Both the position numbers and the translations under genes were made by a program. From NCBI GenBank assembly GCA_910586555.1, contig CAJUJY010000026.1, positions 1-50,383 of the forward strand: a stretch of 50,383 nucleotides of DNA. The letters are read 5' to 3'. Shown here piece by piece: positions 25,093 to 33,271 of the stretch (within the stretch, counting starts at the first letter, position 1; the number at the start of each line of letters is the position of its first letter). The notes below the pieces were generated by a model. It was given only the letters and a program-made list of their open reading frames with translations. It did not search any database and was not told where the DNA came from. The DNA is from an uncultured Lachnospiraceae bacterium (GTDB lineage Bacteria; Bacillota; Clostridia; Lachnospirales; Lachnospiraceae).

Positions 25093-26175
25093 ATGTCTTT
25101 TGATGGTGAGGCAATGTCAATAATATTAGACATGCTGGAAAATGGTCAAGAAAAAGCAGAGGCAATTAAAGAGTATATAAAAGAGGCAGATGAGGCAAAA
25201 GAAGCATATTACCAGCTTATATGGCGCTATGATTATGCTTACCAGCAATATTTTTATGGTGACCCGGTAAGTGCTATGCCTATAGCAGCAGAGTTTGCTA
25301 AAATATATGAAGAAAATCCCCATGCACTTGATAGTGTGCCTGATAACGGAGGGGCAGAAGCTTATCTTATGGTTACACAGATGGGGCTTGACAATGTTGT
25401 GGCACTCCCACAGGTTCCAATAGAACAATGGGAGGAAATGATGGAAAAATTTCATGCACTTGTTAAAAGATTTAACACCGGGCACCGGGTTTACTGGTGG
25501 CAGCTTGCAAGGTTCTGGCAGTATATTGACAAGGAAAAAGCATACAAGTATTTTGAAAGGTTCTGGAAAACAGGCAGGGACGGGCTTTCTGACTGCCGGG
25601 CATGTGAACGCTGTTATGCTGTGCATATGTCACTTCTTATAGGAAACCGCAAAGCCGCAGATGAATATGCAAAGCCATTAAAGGCAGGGAGGACAAACTT
25701 CTGTGAAGATGCACCTAAGCTTTACAGGTATTATTACCTGGAAGATGCACTTGACAGAGGGGATTTAAAAGAAGCTTCTATATATGCAAACCAGCTTAGT
25801 GTAAAAATTGAACACCGTATACATGATTTAAGCTTTTTAGGTGCAGTGGTACGCTGTTTTGCATATACTAATATAGATAAGGCTGTTGAAAAGTTTTTAT
25901 CTGGCATAGGCATGGCACTTGGCCTTTGGGACCAGATTAAAGTTTATGACTATTATAAAGGGTCATATGTATGTTTCCATGAACTTGCAAAGATTAAAGA
26001 TACAATTAGACTAAATATGCCAAAAGAATTTCCACTTTATACAAAAGACCAGGTATATAACTGTCGCAGGCTTTCAAAATGGTTCTACGGACAGGCAGAA
26101 GAAATTGGCAGTAAATTTGATAAAAGAAACGGAAGCAGTTATTTTAAAGAAAACCTGGAAGCTGCACTATTATAA
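25093..26175 (+). CDS. Unrecognised CxxCE helical protein, paralogue 2
   Basis: A 360-residue homologue of the preceding gene. Shared landmarks in the same order are an early Tyr/Asp-rich helix region, LPQVPIEQWEEMMEKFH (versus LPQIELPLCEKMFAKME), WQYIDKEKAYKYFERFW, C168-x2-C171-E172 in SDCRACERC, C204 in NFCEDAP, LGAVVRCFAYTN (versus AGTVLRCLAAVN), YYKGSYVCFHEL (versus FYKGAWCCLREI) and GSKFDKRNGS. Divergence elsewhere is high, suggesting an old duplication with different jobs for the two copies, perhaps a heterodimer. AAAGGAGGTACAA gives a strong start. A clear hairpin terminator follows at 26194. Function unknown. Confidence 0.7.
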   Translation: MSFDGEAMSIILDMLENGQEKAEAIKEYIKEADEAKEAYYQLIWRYDYAYQQYFYGDPVSAMPIAAEFAKIYEENPHALDSVPDNGGAEAYLMVTQMGLDNVVALPQVPIEQWEEMMEKFHALVKRFNTGHRVYWWQLARFWQYIDKEKAYKYFERFWKTGRDGLSDCRACERCYAVHMSLLIGNRKAADEYAKPLKAGRTNFCEDAPKLYRYYYLEDALDRGDLKEASIYANQLSVKIEHRIHDLSFLGAVVRCFAYTNIDKAVEKFLSGIGMALGLWDQIKVYDYYKGSYVCFHELAKIKDTIRLNMPKEFPLYTKDQVYNCRRLSKWFYGQAEEIGSKFDKRNGSSYFKENLEAALL

Positions 26176-26193
26176 AACATTTTATACAAAAAG

Positions 26194-26251
26194 CAGTAAA
26201 CTTTTTATATCCTTTAATAACTGGATGTAAGAAGTTTACTGGTTCTGTTTT
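26194..26251 (+). terminator. Terminator after CxxCE paralogue operon
   Basis: CAGTAAACTT (26194-26203) pairs with AAGTTTACTG (26232-26241), extended by a TATCC / GGATG-type inner stem. GTTCTGTTTT follows. Confidence 0.75.
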
Positions 26252-26280
26252 AAAATAAAAATTCTTATGTACCAGGTTTT

Positions 26281-26463
26281 TTAAAAACGCAGAGCCTGGC
26301 AGCCAGTATTTTTACAGCTATCTTTCCTGGCAATAATATTTTCTAACATATAACCTAAGACCAGTAAGTCAGATTTAAGTTTTTCAAGTTCATCTAAAGA
26401 CAGACATTCTGAAAGCTGGCAAGAAACTGTAGACAAGAAATATAAATTTTTACAGTCAGGCAT
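26281..26463 (-). CDS. DUF6774-like mini-protein
   Basis: A 60-residue protein reading MPDCKNLYFLSTVSCQLSEC, then LSLDELEKLKSDLLVLGYML, ENIIARKDSC and a short tail. The layout matches the small clostridial DUF6774 family: an N-terminal Cys and LSTVxCxLxxCLS, then ELxxLxxDLxxLGxxLxxI. Five Cys in 60 residues suggest metal or redox chemistry, but no function is known. GGAG lies 9 bases before the ATG on the minus strand. It sits alone between the paralogue terminator and the divergent DUF3737 gene. The family call is from memory of the pattern. Confidence 0.6.
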   Translation of the reverse strand: MPDCKNLYFLSTVSCQLSECLSLDELEKLKSDLLVLGYMLENIIARKDSCKNTGCQALRF

Positions 26464-26595
26464 TATATAACTCCATTAAAGTATTTAAACGTTTTTATAA
26501 TATATTCAGCATATTTCTAAAATATGAAAAAACAGGTAAAAAGTTATTTTACAGACAGATAAAAAAATATGAATAAAGAAAGGGGATAACCTGTA

Positions 26596-27441
26596 ATGAC
26601 AGTAATTGAAAATAAAATATTTGATATGGAAAGGGCATTTTATGGCAGCAGCGGGCTTAAAGTACACAAATGTAAGTTTGACGGGCCGGCAGATGGTGAA
26701 AGCGCATTTAAGGAATGTAATGGCATACAGGTATCAGACTGTTATTTAAACCTCCGTTATCCGTTCTGGCATAATGACACGCTTGATATATCAGATTCTG
26801 AAATGACAGATAAATGCCGTGCCGCCTTATGGTATTCCTGTAATATAAATATTGTAAATTCAAAGCTTCATGGGATTAAGGCCCTCCGTGAATGTAACAA
26901 TGTAAAAATGCAGGAATGTGATATTATTTCACCTGAATTTGGCTGGTCTGTAAAAAATATTGTAATGGAAAACTGCACAGTGCAAAGTGAATATTTTATG
27001 ATGCGTTCGGAAGGGCTTTGCTTTAAAAATGTGCATCTTGATGGCAAATATTCATTCCAGTATATAGAAAATTCAGTTTTTGACCATTGTGAATTTAATA
27101 CAAAAGATGCTTTCTGGCATGCTAAAAATGTAACTGTAAAAAATAGTATTATAAAAGGTGAATATCTTGCATGGTATTGTGAAGATGTCACATTTGAGAA
27201 CTGTAAAATTACCGGGACACAGCCACTTTGCTATTGTAAAGGGTTAAAACTTGTTAATTGTGAAATGTACGGGGCAGACTTATGCTTTGAAAAATCAGAA
27301 GTAGAAGCTGTAATCACAACGCCTGTAATAAGCATTAAAAACCCCCTTTCAGGTAATATTTATATACCATCTGCATGTAAAACCATATGTGATGACAGTA
27401 ATTCCAGAGGGAAAATAATTGTTAAGGATAATTGTGTATAA
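26596..27441 (+). CDS. DUF3737 beta-helix protein
   Basis: A 281-residue protein of DUF3737, predicted to fold as a right-handed parallel beta-helix. Short repeated strands alternate with turn residues and many Cys/Asn: SAFKECNGIQVSDCYLNLRY, ALRECNNVKMQECDI, VTFENCKITGTQ. The pattern E-x-C-x-x-V/I-x-x-x-x-C/S recurs about every 20-24 residues. No signal peptide is visible, so it should be cytoplasmic. Pectate-lyase-like folds bind or process carbohydrate, but no catalytic residues are assignable in this family. GAAAGGGGAT precedes the ATG by 10 bases. A terminator at 27447 closes it as a single gene. Confidence 0.75.
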   Translation: MTVIENKIFDMERAFYGSSGLKVHKCKFDGPADGESAFKECNGIQVSDCYLNLRYPFWHNDTLDISDSEMTDKCRAALWYSCNINIVNSKLHGIKALRECNNVKMQECDIISPEFGWSVKNIVMENCTVQSEYFMMRSEGLCFKNVHLDGKYSFQYIENSVFDHCEFNTKDAFWHAKNVTVKNSIIKGEYLAWYCEDVTFENCKITGTQPLCYCKGLKLVNCEMYGADLCFEKSEVEAVITTPVISIKNPLSGNIYIPSACKTICDDSNSRGKIIVKDNCV

Positions 27442-27446
27442 ACAAC

Positions 27447-27474
27447 AGATAATTTATAATTATCTCCTGTTTAT
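27447..27474 (+). terminator. Terminator before ffh operon
   Basis: AGATAATT (27447-27454), TAT loop and AATTATCT (27458-27465) form a perfect stem, flanked by an outer TATAAACA / TGTTTATA pairing. The stem starts just after the DUF3737 stop. Confidence 0.65.
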
Positions 27475-27523
27475 ATACAATCAAAAATTTATGAAACGGA
27501 CGTGAAGTTGTCAAGAAAAGTAC

Positions 27524-27552
27524 TTGACATTGCCAATAGTATATAATATAAT
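27524..27552 (+). promoter_or_regulatory. Consensus sigma-A promoter of ffh operon
   Basis: A perfect TTGACA (27524-27529), 17-base spacer and perfect TATAAT (27547-27552) lie 37 bases before the ffh start. A small dyad GTCAAG / CTTGAC (27510-27515, 27523-27528) overlaps the -35. Confidence 0.85.
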
Positions 27553-27589
27553 GCTTTTTGTGCCAGGGCATGTTTGAAAGGAGGTTATT

Positions 27590-28942
27590 ATGGCATTCGA
27601 CAGCCTTACTGAAAAATTACAAAATGTTTTTAAGAACCTTCGCAGTAAAGGGCGTCTTACAGAAGAAGATGTAAAGACAGCTTTAAAAGAAGTTAAAATG
27701 GCATTGCTTGAGGCAGATGTAAACTTTAAGGTAGTTAAGAATTTTATTAAAACTGTGCAGGAAAGGGCCGTAGGGCAGGATGTTATGAACAGCCTTACAC
27801 CTGGGCAGATGGTAGTCAAGCTTGTGAATGAAGAGCTTGTAAACCTTATGGGAAGTGAAACAACCGAAATCAAACTGAAACCTTCCAGTGAAATTTCAGT
27901 TATCCTTATGTGCGGTTTACAGGGTGCAGGTAAAACCACTACTACAGCAAAGATTGCAGGAAAGCTTAAATCTAAAGGACGCAGGCCATTACTTGTGGCA
28001 TGTGATATTTACCGTCCGGCAGCTATAGAACAGCTTAAGGTGAACGGGGACAAACAGGGTGTTGAAGTTTTTTCTATGGGAACAAGCCATAAACCCGCTG
28101 ATATAGCAAAGGCAGCTATAGAACATGCATCAAAAAACAGCCTTAATGTTGTAATATTAGATACAGCAGGGCGGCTTCATATTGATGAAGAAATGATGGC
28201 AGAGCTTACAGAGATAAAGGAAAATATCCCTATAGACCAGTCTGTCCTTGTTGTAGATGCAATGACAGGGCAGGACGCAGTTAATGTTGCTACAACATTT
28301 AATGATAAAATCGGCATTGATGGTGTTATACTTACAAAGCTTGATGGTGATACGAGAGGCGGTGCTGCACTGGCAGTAAAGGCAGTTACAGGCTGTCCTA
28401 TATTGTATGTGGGCATGGGTGAGAAACTTTCAGACCTTGAACAGTTTTATCCTGACCGTATGGCATCGCGTATACTTGGAATGGGTGATGTGCTTACCCT
28501 TATTGAAAAGGCAGAAGCAGAACTTGACCAGGAAAAAGCAAAAGAAATGGAACGCAAGTTCCGCAAAGCAGAATTTGATTTTAATGATTTCCTTGACCAG
28601 ATGGGGCAGTTAAAGAAAATGGGAGGCATACAGAGTGTTTTAAGCATGCTTCCAGGAGTGGGAATCCCAGGGGATATTGAAATAGATGACAGCATGTTTA
28701 AAGGGATAGAAGCAATAATATACTCTATGACATTAGAAGAAAGGGGCAATCCCTCTATAATAAACCCTTCAAGGAAAAGGCGCATTGCAAAAGGCGCAGG
28801 GGTAGATATATCCGAAGTCAATAAACTTATGAAACAGTATGAACAGTCTAAAAAAATGATGAAACAGATGTCAGGGATGATGTCTGGCAAAGGCAGGAAA
28901 AAAGGTAAATTTGGACTTCCTAAGCTGCCTTTTGGCCTTTAG
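27590..28942 (+). CDS. ffh: Signal recognition particle GTPase Ffh
   Basis: A 450-residue SRP54 protein that binds 4.5S/6S RNA and emerging signal sequences and delivers ribosomes to FtsY. The N domain (1-85) starts MAFDSLTEKLQNVFKNLRSK. The G domain shows GLQGAGKTTT (G1, about residue 107), DTAGR (G3) and TKLDGD (G4). The M domain (about 300-450) ends in Met-rich KMMKQMSGMMSGKGRKKGKF. AAAGGAGG precedes the ATG. It heads the operon with rpsP, khpA and probably rimM-trmD. The small regulator gene ylxM, which often precedes ffh in Firmicutes, is absent here. Confidence 0.97.
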   Translation: MAFDSLTEKLQNVFKNLRSKGRLTEEDVKTALKEVKMALLEADVNFKVVKNFIKTVQERAVGQDVMNSLTPGQMVVKLVNEELVNLMGSETTEIKLKPSSEISVILMCGLQGAGKTTTTAKIAGKLKSKGRRPLLVACDIYRPAAIEQLKVNGDKQGVEVFSMGTSHKPADIAKAAIEHASKNSLNVVILDTAGRLHIDEEMMAELTEIKENIPIDQSVLVVDAMTGQDAVNVATTFNDKIGIDGVILTKLDGDTRGGAALAVKAVTGCPILYVGMGEKLSDLEQFYPDRMASRILGMGDVLTLIEKAEAELDQEKAKEMERKFRKAEFDFNDFLDQMGQLKKMGGIQSVLSMLPGVGIPGDIEIDDSMFKGIEAIIYSMTLEERGNPSIINPSRKRRIAKGAGVDISEVNKLMKQYEQSKKMMKQMSGMMSGKGRKKGKFGLPKLPFGL

Positions 28943-29008
28943 TGCATATCCAGTGCTGCCATGTGCAGTATTTAGATATATAATTTTATTTAAGGAGGTG
29001 AAACGGGA

Positions 29009-29251
29009 ATGGTTAAAATCAGGTTAAGAAGAATGGGCAAAAAGAAATCGCCTTTTTATAGAATAATAGTAGCTGATGCAAGATCTCCAAGAGATGGAAG
29101 GTTTATTGAAGAAATCGGCACTTATGATCCAAACCAGAATCCAAGCGTATTTAAGTTTAATGAGGAAAGCGCAAAGAAATGGCTTGCTAATGGTGCAAAA
29201 CCAACTGAAACAGTAGGCAAGCTTTTAAAACAGGCTGGCATTATGCAGTAA
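29009..29251 (+). CDS. rpsP: 30S ribosomal protein S16
   Basis: An 80-residue S16 protein that binds 16S rRNA early in 30S assembly. The family start MVKIRLRRMGKKKSPFYRII and the core VADARSPRDGRFIEEIGTYD are complete. Length is normal. AAGGAGGTG gives the ribosome binding site. It follows ffh by 66 bases, as in most Firmicutes. Confidence 0.97.
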   Translation: MVKIRLRRMGKKKSPFYRIIVADARSPRDGRFIEEIGTYDPNQNPSVFKFNEESAKKWLANGAKPTETVGKLLKQAGIMQ

Positions 29252-29341
29252 GCCTGTCAGAACCTGTGCCCGCCGCTGCCGTTTATATGTATGGCACATT
29301 GAAGCAGAAGTGAAAGTTTCCAGTAACGGAGGTTAAAGGTA

Positions 29342-29572
29342 ATGAAAGAATTAATAGAGGTTCTTGCACAGTCGCTTGTTGACCACCCTGAGGAGGTCAC
29401 TGTAACAGAAACTGAAAAAGATAATGAAGTTCTTTTTGAACTTAAAGTAGCCCAGGAGGATATGGGAAAGGTTATTGGAAAGCAGGGACGCATAGCAAAA
29501 GCCATACGTTCAATAGTTAAAGCGGCTGCTTCCAGGACAGATAAAAAAGTAACTGTTGAAATAGGACAGTAG
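29342..29572 (+). CDS. khpA: KH-domain RNA-binding protein KhpA
   Basis: A 76-residue single-KH protein (YlqC/KhpA). The GxxG loop is in KVIGKQGRIAKAIRSI near residue 45. KhpA with KhpB binds RNA and influences cell division and sRNA networks in Gram-positive bacteria. It has the usual place between rpsP and rimM, with CGGAGG before the ATG. A 90-bp spacer separates it from rpsP, and a cluster of hairpins follows, so rimM-trmD expression may be uncoupled from it. Confidence 0.93.
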   Translation: MKELIEVLAQSLVDHPEEVTVTETEKDNEVLFELKVAQEDMGKVIGKQGRIAKAIRSIVKAAASRTDKKVTVEIGQ

Positions 29573-29574
29573 CT

Positions 29575-29641
29575 ATAGCATAAATGCTATGGCATAAATG
29601 CCATGGTAAAACGCCTGTGCCGTCTGGTATAGGCGCTTTTT
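29575..29641 (+). terminator. Triple hairpin ending in a terminator
   Basis: Two back-to-back perfect hairpins, ATAGCATAAATGCTAT (29575-29590) and ATGGCATAAATGCCAT (29589-29604), overlap by two bases. They are followed by a 10-bp stem CGCCTGTGCC / GGTATAGGCG (29612-29635, GTCT loop, two G-T pairs) and CTTTTTAG. The last is a classic intrinsic terminator inside the ribosome-maturation operon. Confidence 0.8.
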
Positions 29642-29717
29642 AGTTCCTGTAAGTTACCATAAAAATAATAATGGCAAAATGGTTAGTTTGTAATATATCT
29701 AAGAATGAGGTTTGTGC

Positions 29718-30224
29718 ATGACAGATTTATTCAGGGTTGGCGTAATTGCCAATACACATGGAATACGTGGGGAAGTAAAGGTTTTTCCGACAACAGGGGA
29801 ACCAGAAAGATACAATTACCTGAAAGAAGTAATACTTGATACAGGAAAGGAAAAAAAGGTTCTTGAGGTGGCTTCTGCCAGGTTTTTTAAAAAACTTGTG
29901 ATTGTCAAGTTCAAGGGGATTGACAATATAAATGATATAGAACAGTATAAAGGCTGTGAATTATTTGTAACAAGGGAAAATGCAATACCACTTAAAGAAG
30001 GGGAATGTTATATAGCAGATATGGAAGGAATGGAAGTAATTACTGATGATGGTGTACATTTTGGCGTGTTAAAAGAAGTAATGGAAACAGGGGCAAACCT
30101 TGTATTTGTAGTAATACATGATGGAAAAGAAGTGCTGCTTCCCGATATACCAGAATGTGTAAGGGAAGTAAACTTGGAAACAATGCAAGTTACAGTCCAT
30201 ATAATGAAAGGGTTGCTTGATTAA
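29718..30224 (+). CDS. rimM: 16S rRNA processing protein RimM
   Basis: A 168-residue RimM that aids maturation of the 30S head and binds S19. It opens with LFRVGVIANTHGIRGEVKVF, the family hallmark. A PRC-barrel half follows (CYIADMEGMEVITDDG; VLLPDIPECVREVNLE). ATG 29718 is chosen with TGAGG 7 bases before it; a TTG two codons earlier is also possible. The stop lies one base before the trmD ATG, so the pair is translationally coupled. Confidence 0.95.
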   Translation: MTDLFRVGVIANTHGIRGEVKVFPTTGEPERYNYLKEVILDTGKEKKVLEVASARFFKKLVIVKFKGIDNINDIEQYKGCELFVTRENAIPLKEGECYIADMEGMEVITDDGVHFGVLKEVMETGANLVFVVIHDGKEVLLPDIPECVREVNLETMQVTVHIMKGLLD

Positions 30225-30225
30225 A

Positions 30226-31029
30226 ATGAATTTTCATGTTATGACGTTATTTCCTGGAATGATAACAAATGCAATGGGTGAAAGCATAACAGGCAGGGCA
30301 ATAAAGGCAGGGCATATAAATGTAAATGCTGTAAATATAAGGGATTTTGCAGGAAATAAAAATAACAATGTAGACGATTACCCATATGGCGGCGGTGCTG
30401 GCATGGTTATACAGGCAGAGCCTGTTTACCTGTGCTACAGGCATATTTGTGAAAATATACAAAAAAGAAAACAATGCCAGGAAACAACAGGGATTTCTGG
30501 AAGCATATATAAAAATATAGAGGTAACGCCTGGTGTGCGTGTAATATACCTTACACCACAAGGAAAAACTTTTAACCAGGAACTTGCATGTGAATATGCA
30601 ACGGAAGAAGACCTTGTATTTTTATGTGGCCATTATGAGGGTATAGATGAGCGTGTAACAGAAGAAATAGTTACAGATTATGTTTCAATAGGTGATTATG
30701 TACTGACAGGCGGTGAACTTCCTGCACTTGTAATGATGGACGCCATATCCCGCTTTGTGCCAGGTGTATTAAATAACTGCATTTCTGCAAGGACAGAATC
30801 TTTTTCAGGGAATTTGCTGGAATATCCACAGTATACAAGGCCGGCTGCCTGGCGCGGGAAAGAAGTCCCGCCCATCCTTTTATCTGGAAACCATAAAAAG
30901 CTTGCAGAGTGGTATAGAAAACAGTCAGTAATAAGGACTGCATTAATGAGGCCTGATTTGTTAGAGGGGGCAGAACTTACAGAAGAAGAAAAAGAGCTTG
31001 CAGGCAAGGTGGCTGGTTATGGAAAATAA
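30226..31029 (+). CDS. trmD: tRNA (guanine37-N1)-methyltransferase TrmD
   Basis: A 267-residue SPOUT methyltransferase that makes m1G37 in tRNAs, which prevents frameshifting. Motifs include MNFHVMTLFPGM, PYGGGAGMV, the knot region LCGHYEGIDERV, and YVLTGGELPALVMMDAISR. It is slightly longer than the usual 235-250 residues because of an insert near residue 85 (QKRKQCQETTGISGSIYK), next to the substrate-binding region. The ATG at 30226 matches the family start; a TTG at 30217 has a better-spaced AAAGGG and adds three residues. The 3' end overlaps the apbE start by 11 bases. The usual next gene, rplS, is missing. Confidence 0.94.
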   Translation: MNFHVMTLFPGMITNAMGESITGRAIKAGHINVNAVNIRDFAGNKNNNVDDYPYGGGAGMVIQAEPVYLCYRHICENIQKRKQCQETTGISGSIYKNIEVTPGVRVIYLTPQGKTFNQELACEYATEEDLVFLCGHYEGIDERVTEEIVTDYVSIGDYVLTGGELPALVMMDAISRFVPGVLNNCISARTESFSGNLLEYPQYTRPAAWRGKEVPPILLSGNHKKLAEWYRKQSVIRTALMRPDLLEGAELTEEEKELAGKVAGYGK

Positions 31030-32206
31030 ATTTAAAAACAATAAAATACTTTTAATAAGAATTTTATATATATTTATATTAATTTCTGGCATGGTTTTAA
31101 TAACAGGCTGCACAGATAACAGGGACAATATAGCGGAAAATAATGGCGTGCTTGAAAAAAACGGGTTTGCATTTAATACTACTTATAAAATAACTATAAA
31201 TACAGGTGGAAATGAAAGCCTGCTTGATGAATGTGTTTCCAAATGCCAGGAGTTTGAAAAAATTTTTAGCAGGACTTTAAAAGGAAGTGAAATTTATAAT
31301 ATAAATGAAATAGAAGAAGCTTATCTAAAAGTATCTGCAAATCCAGATACAAGCATTAAAAATGCAAAGACAAAAAAAGACATAAAAGCTGTAGAAAAAA
31401 ATATAAGGGATTTAATAGATCCTGGCAATAAAATAAAATTCCATTTAAATGCGGGTGGAAGCATTTCATTTGAAATATCAGGGGTTTTGTATGAAATACT
31501 GGAAAAAGGCCTTTATTATTCAGAAATATCAGATGGGGGCTTTGATATTACAATAGCACCTGAAAGTTCATTATGGGATTTTACATCTGATAAAAAGAAA
31601 GTGCCACAAGACCTGGCAATAAAAGAAGCAGTAAAACGTACAGGTTATAAAAATGCAGTGCTTGAAGATGGAAGGATTATATTAAAAAAACCTGGCATGG
31701 GGATAGAACTTGGGGCTATAGCAAAAGGTTTTATTGCTGACCAGCTTAAAGAATACCTCACAGATAATGGTGTTACAAGCGGCACAATAAACCTTGGCGG
31801 CAATGTGCTGTGTATTGGCACAAAAACTGATGGAAGCCCTTTTAATATAGGAATACAGTATCCATTTGCGGACAGGAATGAAATTATTACAGCAATAAAA
31901 GCAGAAGATGTTTCAATAGTATCTTCTGGAATATATGAAAGATACTTTAAACAGGATGGAAAGATATACCACCATATTTTAAATCCGTCAACGGGATACC
32001 CGTTTGATAACGGGCTTGTTGCAGTTACTATTATTTCTGTCAGTTCAGCCGATGGCGATGCGCTTTCCACTACATGTTTTGCATTGGGGCTTGAAAAAGG
32101 AATGGAATTTGTGGAATCACTTGACAAAGTATATGCAGTATTTATTACAGAAGATGAAAAACTGCATTATTCAGAAGGATTTAAGGAAATGGAGATTAAA
32201 AATTGA
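31019..32206 (+). CDS. apbE: FAD:protein FMN transferase, lipoprotein
   Basis: A 395-residue ApbE that attaches FMN from FAD to Thr residues of redox proteins outside the membrane, such as RnfG/RnfD or NqrC. An N-terminal membrane signal ends in the lipobox LITGC (Cys about residue 31). Family motifs are GIELGAIAKGFIADQL, INLGGNV, FNIGIQYP and HHILNPSTGYPFDNG, plus a C-terminal Asp/Thr-rich metal site (SADGDALSTTCFALG). An Asn/Lys-rich insert near residues 100-140 is atypical. It overlaps trmD by 11 bases and acylphosphatase by four. No Rnf or flavinylated partner is in the window, so targets are unknown. Confidence 0.9.
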   Translation: MENKFKNNKILLIRILYIFILISGMVLITGCTDNRDNIAENNGVLEKNGFAFNTTYKITINTGGNESLLDECVSKCQEFEKIFSRTLKGSEIYNINEIEEAYLKVSANPDTSIKNAKTKKDIKAVEKNIRDLIDPGNKIKFHLNAGGSISFEISGVLYEILEKGLYYSEISDGGFDITIAPESSLWDFTSDKKKVPQDLAIKEAVKRTGYKNAVLEDGRIILKKPGMGIELGAIAKGFIADQLKEYLTDNGVTSGTINLGGNVLCIGTKTDGSPFNIGIQYPFADRNEIITAIKAEDVSIVSSGIYERYFKQDGKIYHHILNPSTGYPFDNGLVAVTIISVSSADGDALSTTCFALGLEKGMEFVESLDKVYAVFITEDEKLHYSEGFKEMEIKN

Positions 32207-32481
32207 GTAAAAATTATATAAGGAAACATCTTATATTCCACGGACGTGTGCAGGGGGTTGGATTCAGATATTATGCAAGCCATTCTGCACAAAGCCTTGG
32301 CCTTTCAGGGTGGGTTAGAAACCTTTATGATGGCACTGTGGAATGTGAAATACAGGGGGCTCCTGGCATGATAGAAGATTTTATTAATATGCTTGGCAAT
32401 GGAAGGTATATAAAAATAGATTATATAGAACAAAAAGAAATTGCCACAAGGGAGGAAAGATGCTTCAAAGTAAGGTATTAG
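32203..32481 (+). CDS. acyP: Acylphosphatase
   Basis: A 92-residue acylphosphatase that hydrolyses acyl phosphates such as acetyl-phosphate. The signature GRVQGVGFRYY (with the phosphate-binding Arg) and GWVRNLYDGTVECEIQG (with the catalytic Asn) are intact. TTG 32203 is the start: it overlaps the apbE TGA (TTGA) and has GGAGA 7 bases upstream. Its 3' end overlaps the DUF2752 gene by 22 bases. Confidence 0.92.
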   Translation: MSKNYIRKHLIFHGRVQGVGFRYYASHSAQSLGLSGWVRNLYDGTVECEIQGAPGMIEDFINMLGNGRYIKIDYIEQKEIATREERCFKVRY

Positions 32482-32891
32482 AACATAATCTTTATATTGC
32501 AGGGCTTGTATTTGCAGCAGTATCTTTTGCAGGCATTATATTTGCCATATCTGCCCCTTTCGATGTTTCCAGTATAATACCACCATGTACATTTAAATCA
32601 GTTACAGGGCTTTACTGCCCAGGCTGCGGCGGCACAAGGGCAGTAATTTCATTTGTAACAGGACACTGGTTAAAATCATTTATGTACAATTCATTTGTAC
32701 CATATTGTGGCATATTATATATATTGTTTATGGCAAAAGGCACAAGGGCATTTATTTCAAAAGGAAAATACCAATATATGAAGTTCCGGGATATTTATGT
32801 ATTCTGCGGGATTGCAATACTGCTTATACAGTTTGTGGCAAGAAATATAATGCTTCTTGTTTATGGCAAAGACCTGCTTGCAGGGCATTAA
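32460..32891 (+). CDS. DUF2752 membrane protein
   Basis: A 143-residue membrane protein with three hydrophobic segments (about 12-32, 75-93 and 112-132). The family motif is in the first loop: YCPGCGGTRAVISFVTGHW, that is CPxCGxTRA. AGGGAGGAAAG gives a strong start inside the acyP gene. DUF2752 has no established function; the conserved Cys pair and Arg suggest metal or redox chemistry at the membrane. It is the last gene of the ffh-to-DUF2752 run. Confidence 0.85.
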   Translation: MLQSKVLEHNLYIAGLVFAAVSFAGIIFAISAPFDVSSIIPPCTFKSVTGLYCPGCGGTRAVISFVTGHWLKSFMYNSFVPYCGILYILFMAKGTRAFISKGKYQYMKFRDIYVFCGIAILLIQFVARNIMLLVYGKDLLAGH

Positions 32892-33042
32892 TTATACACG
32901 TCTGTTTCATAAATTTTTAATTTTATATAAACAAAGTATAATTTATATTTATCCTATATTGACGACCTGTTTTATCTGCCTATACCACATATATGCAAAT
33001 GCTGTTATCAATTTGCTTTTTTGTATATACCAGAGGCTGTGT

Positions 33043-33148
33043 ACATGCAGCAGTCTTATATATTTTCTGTAGCAGGCACGTTCCCACTACGATAGGTGCA
33101 CAACACTATAGTGCCTTTTACAGAAAATATATAAAACTGTCTGCATGT
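33043..33148. repeat. 106-bp long hairpin (37-bp arms)
   Basis: The left arm (33043-33079) and right arm (33111-33148) match as inverted repeats in about 34 of 37 positions with one single-base bulge. Landmarks are ACATGCAG / CTGCATGT at the ends, TTATATATTTTCTGTA / TACAGAAAATATATAA in the middle and GGCAC / GTGCC at the tip. The 31-base loop can itself pair (CACTA / TAGTG). The size and symmetry suggest a miniature transposable or palindromic element. Confidence 0.8.
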
Positions 33149-33271
33149 TCTTACGTTCCAGGTGAAATATTTGTTTCTTTTTATGTACCATGTAAAAGTT
33201 ATTTTTCACTGTCTTAAACTTTGGTATTTAATACTTCATAGAAACATTTAGGTTTTTATAAGTTGCCAAAG

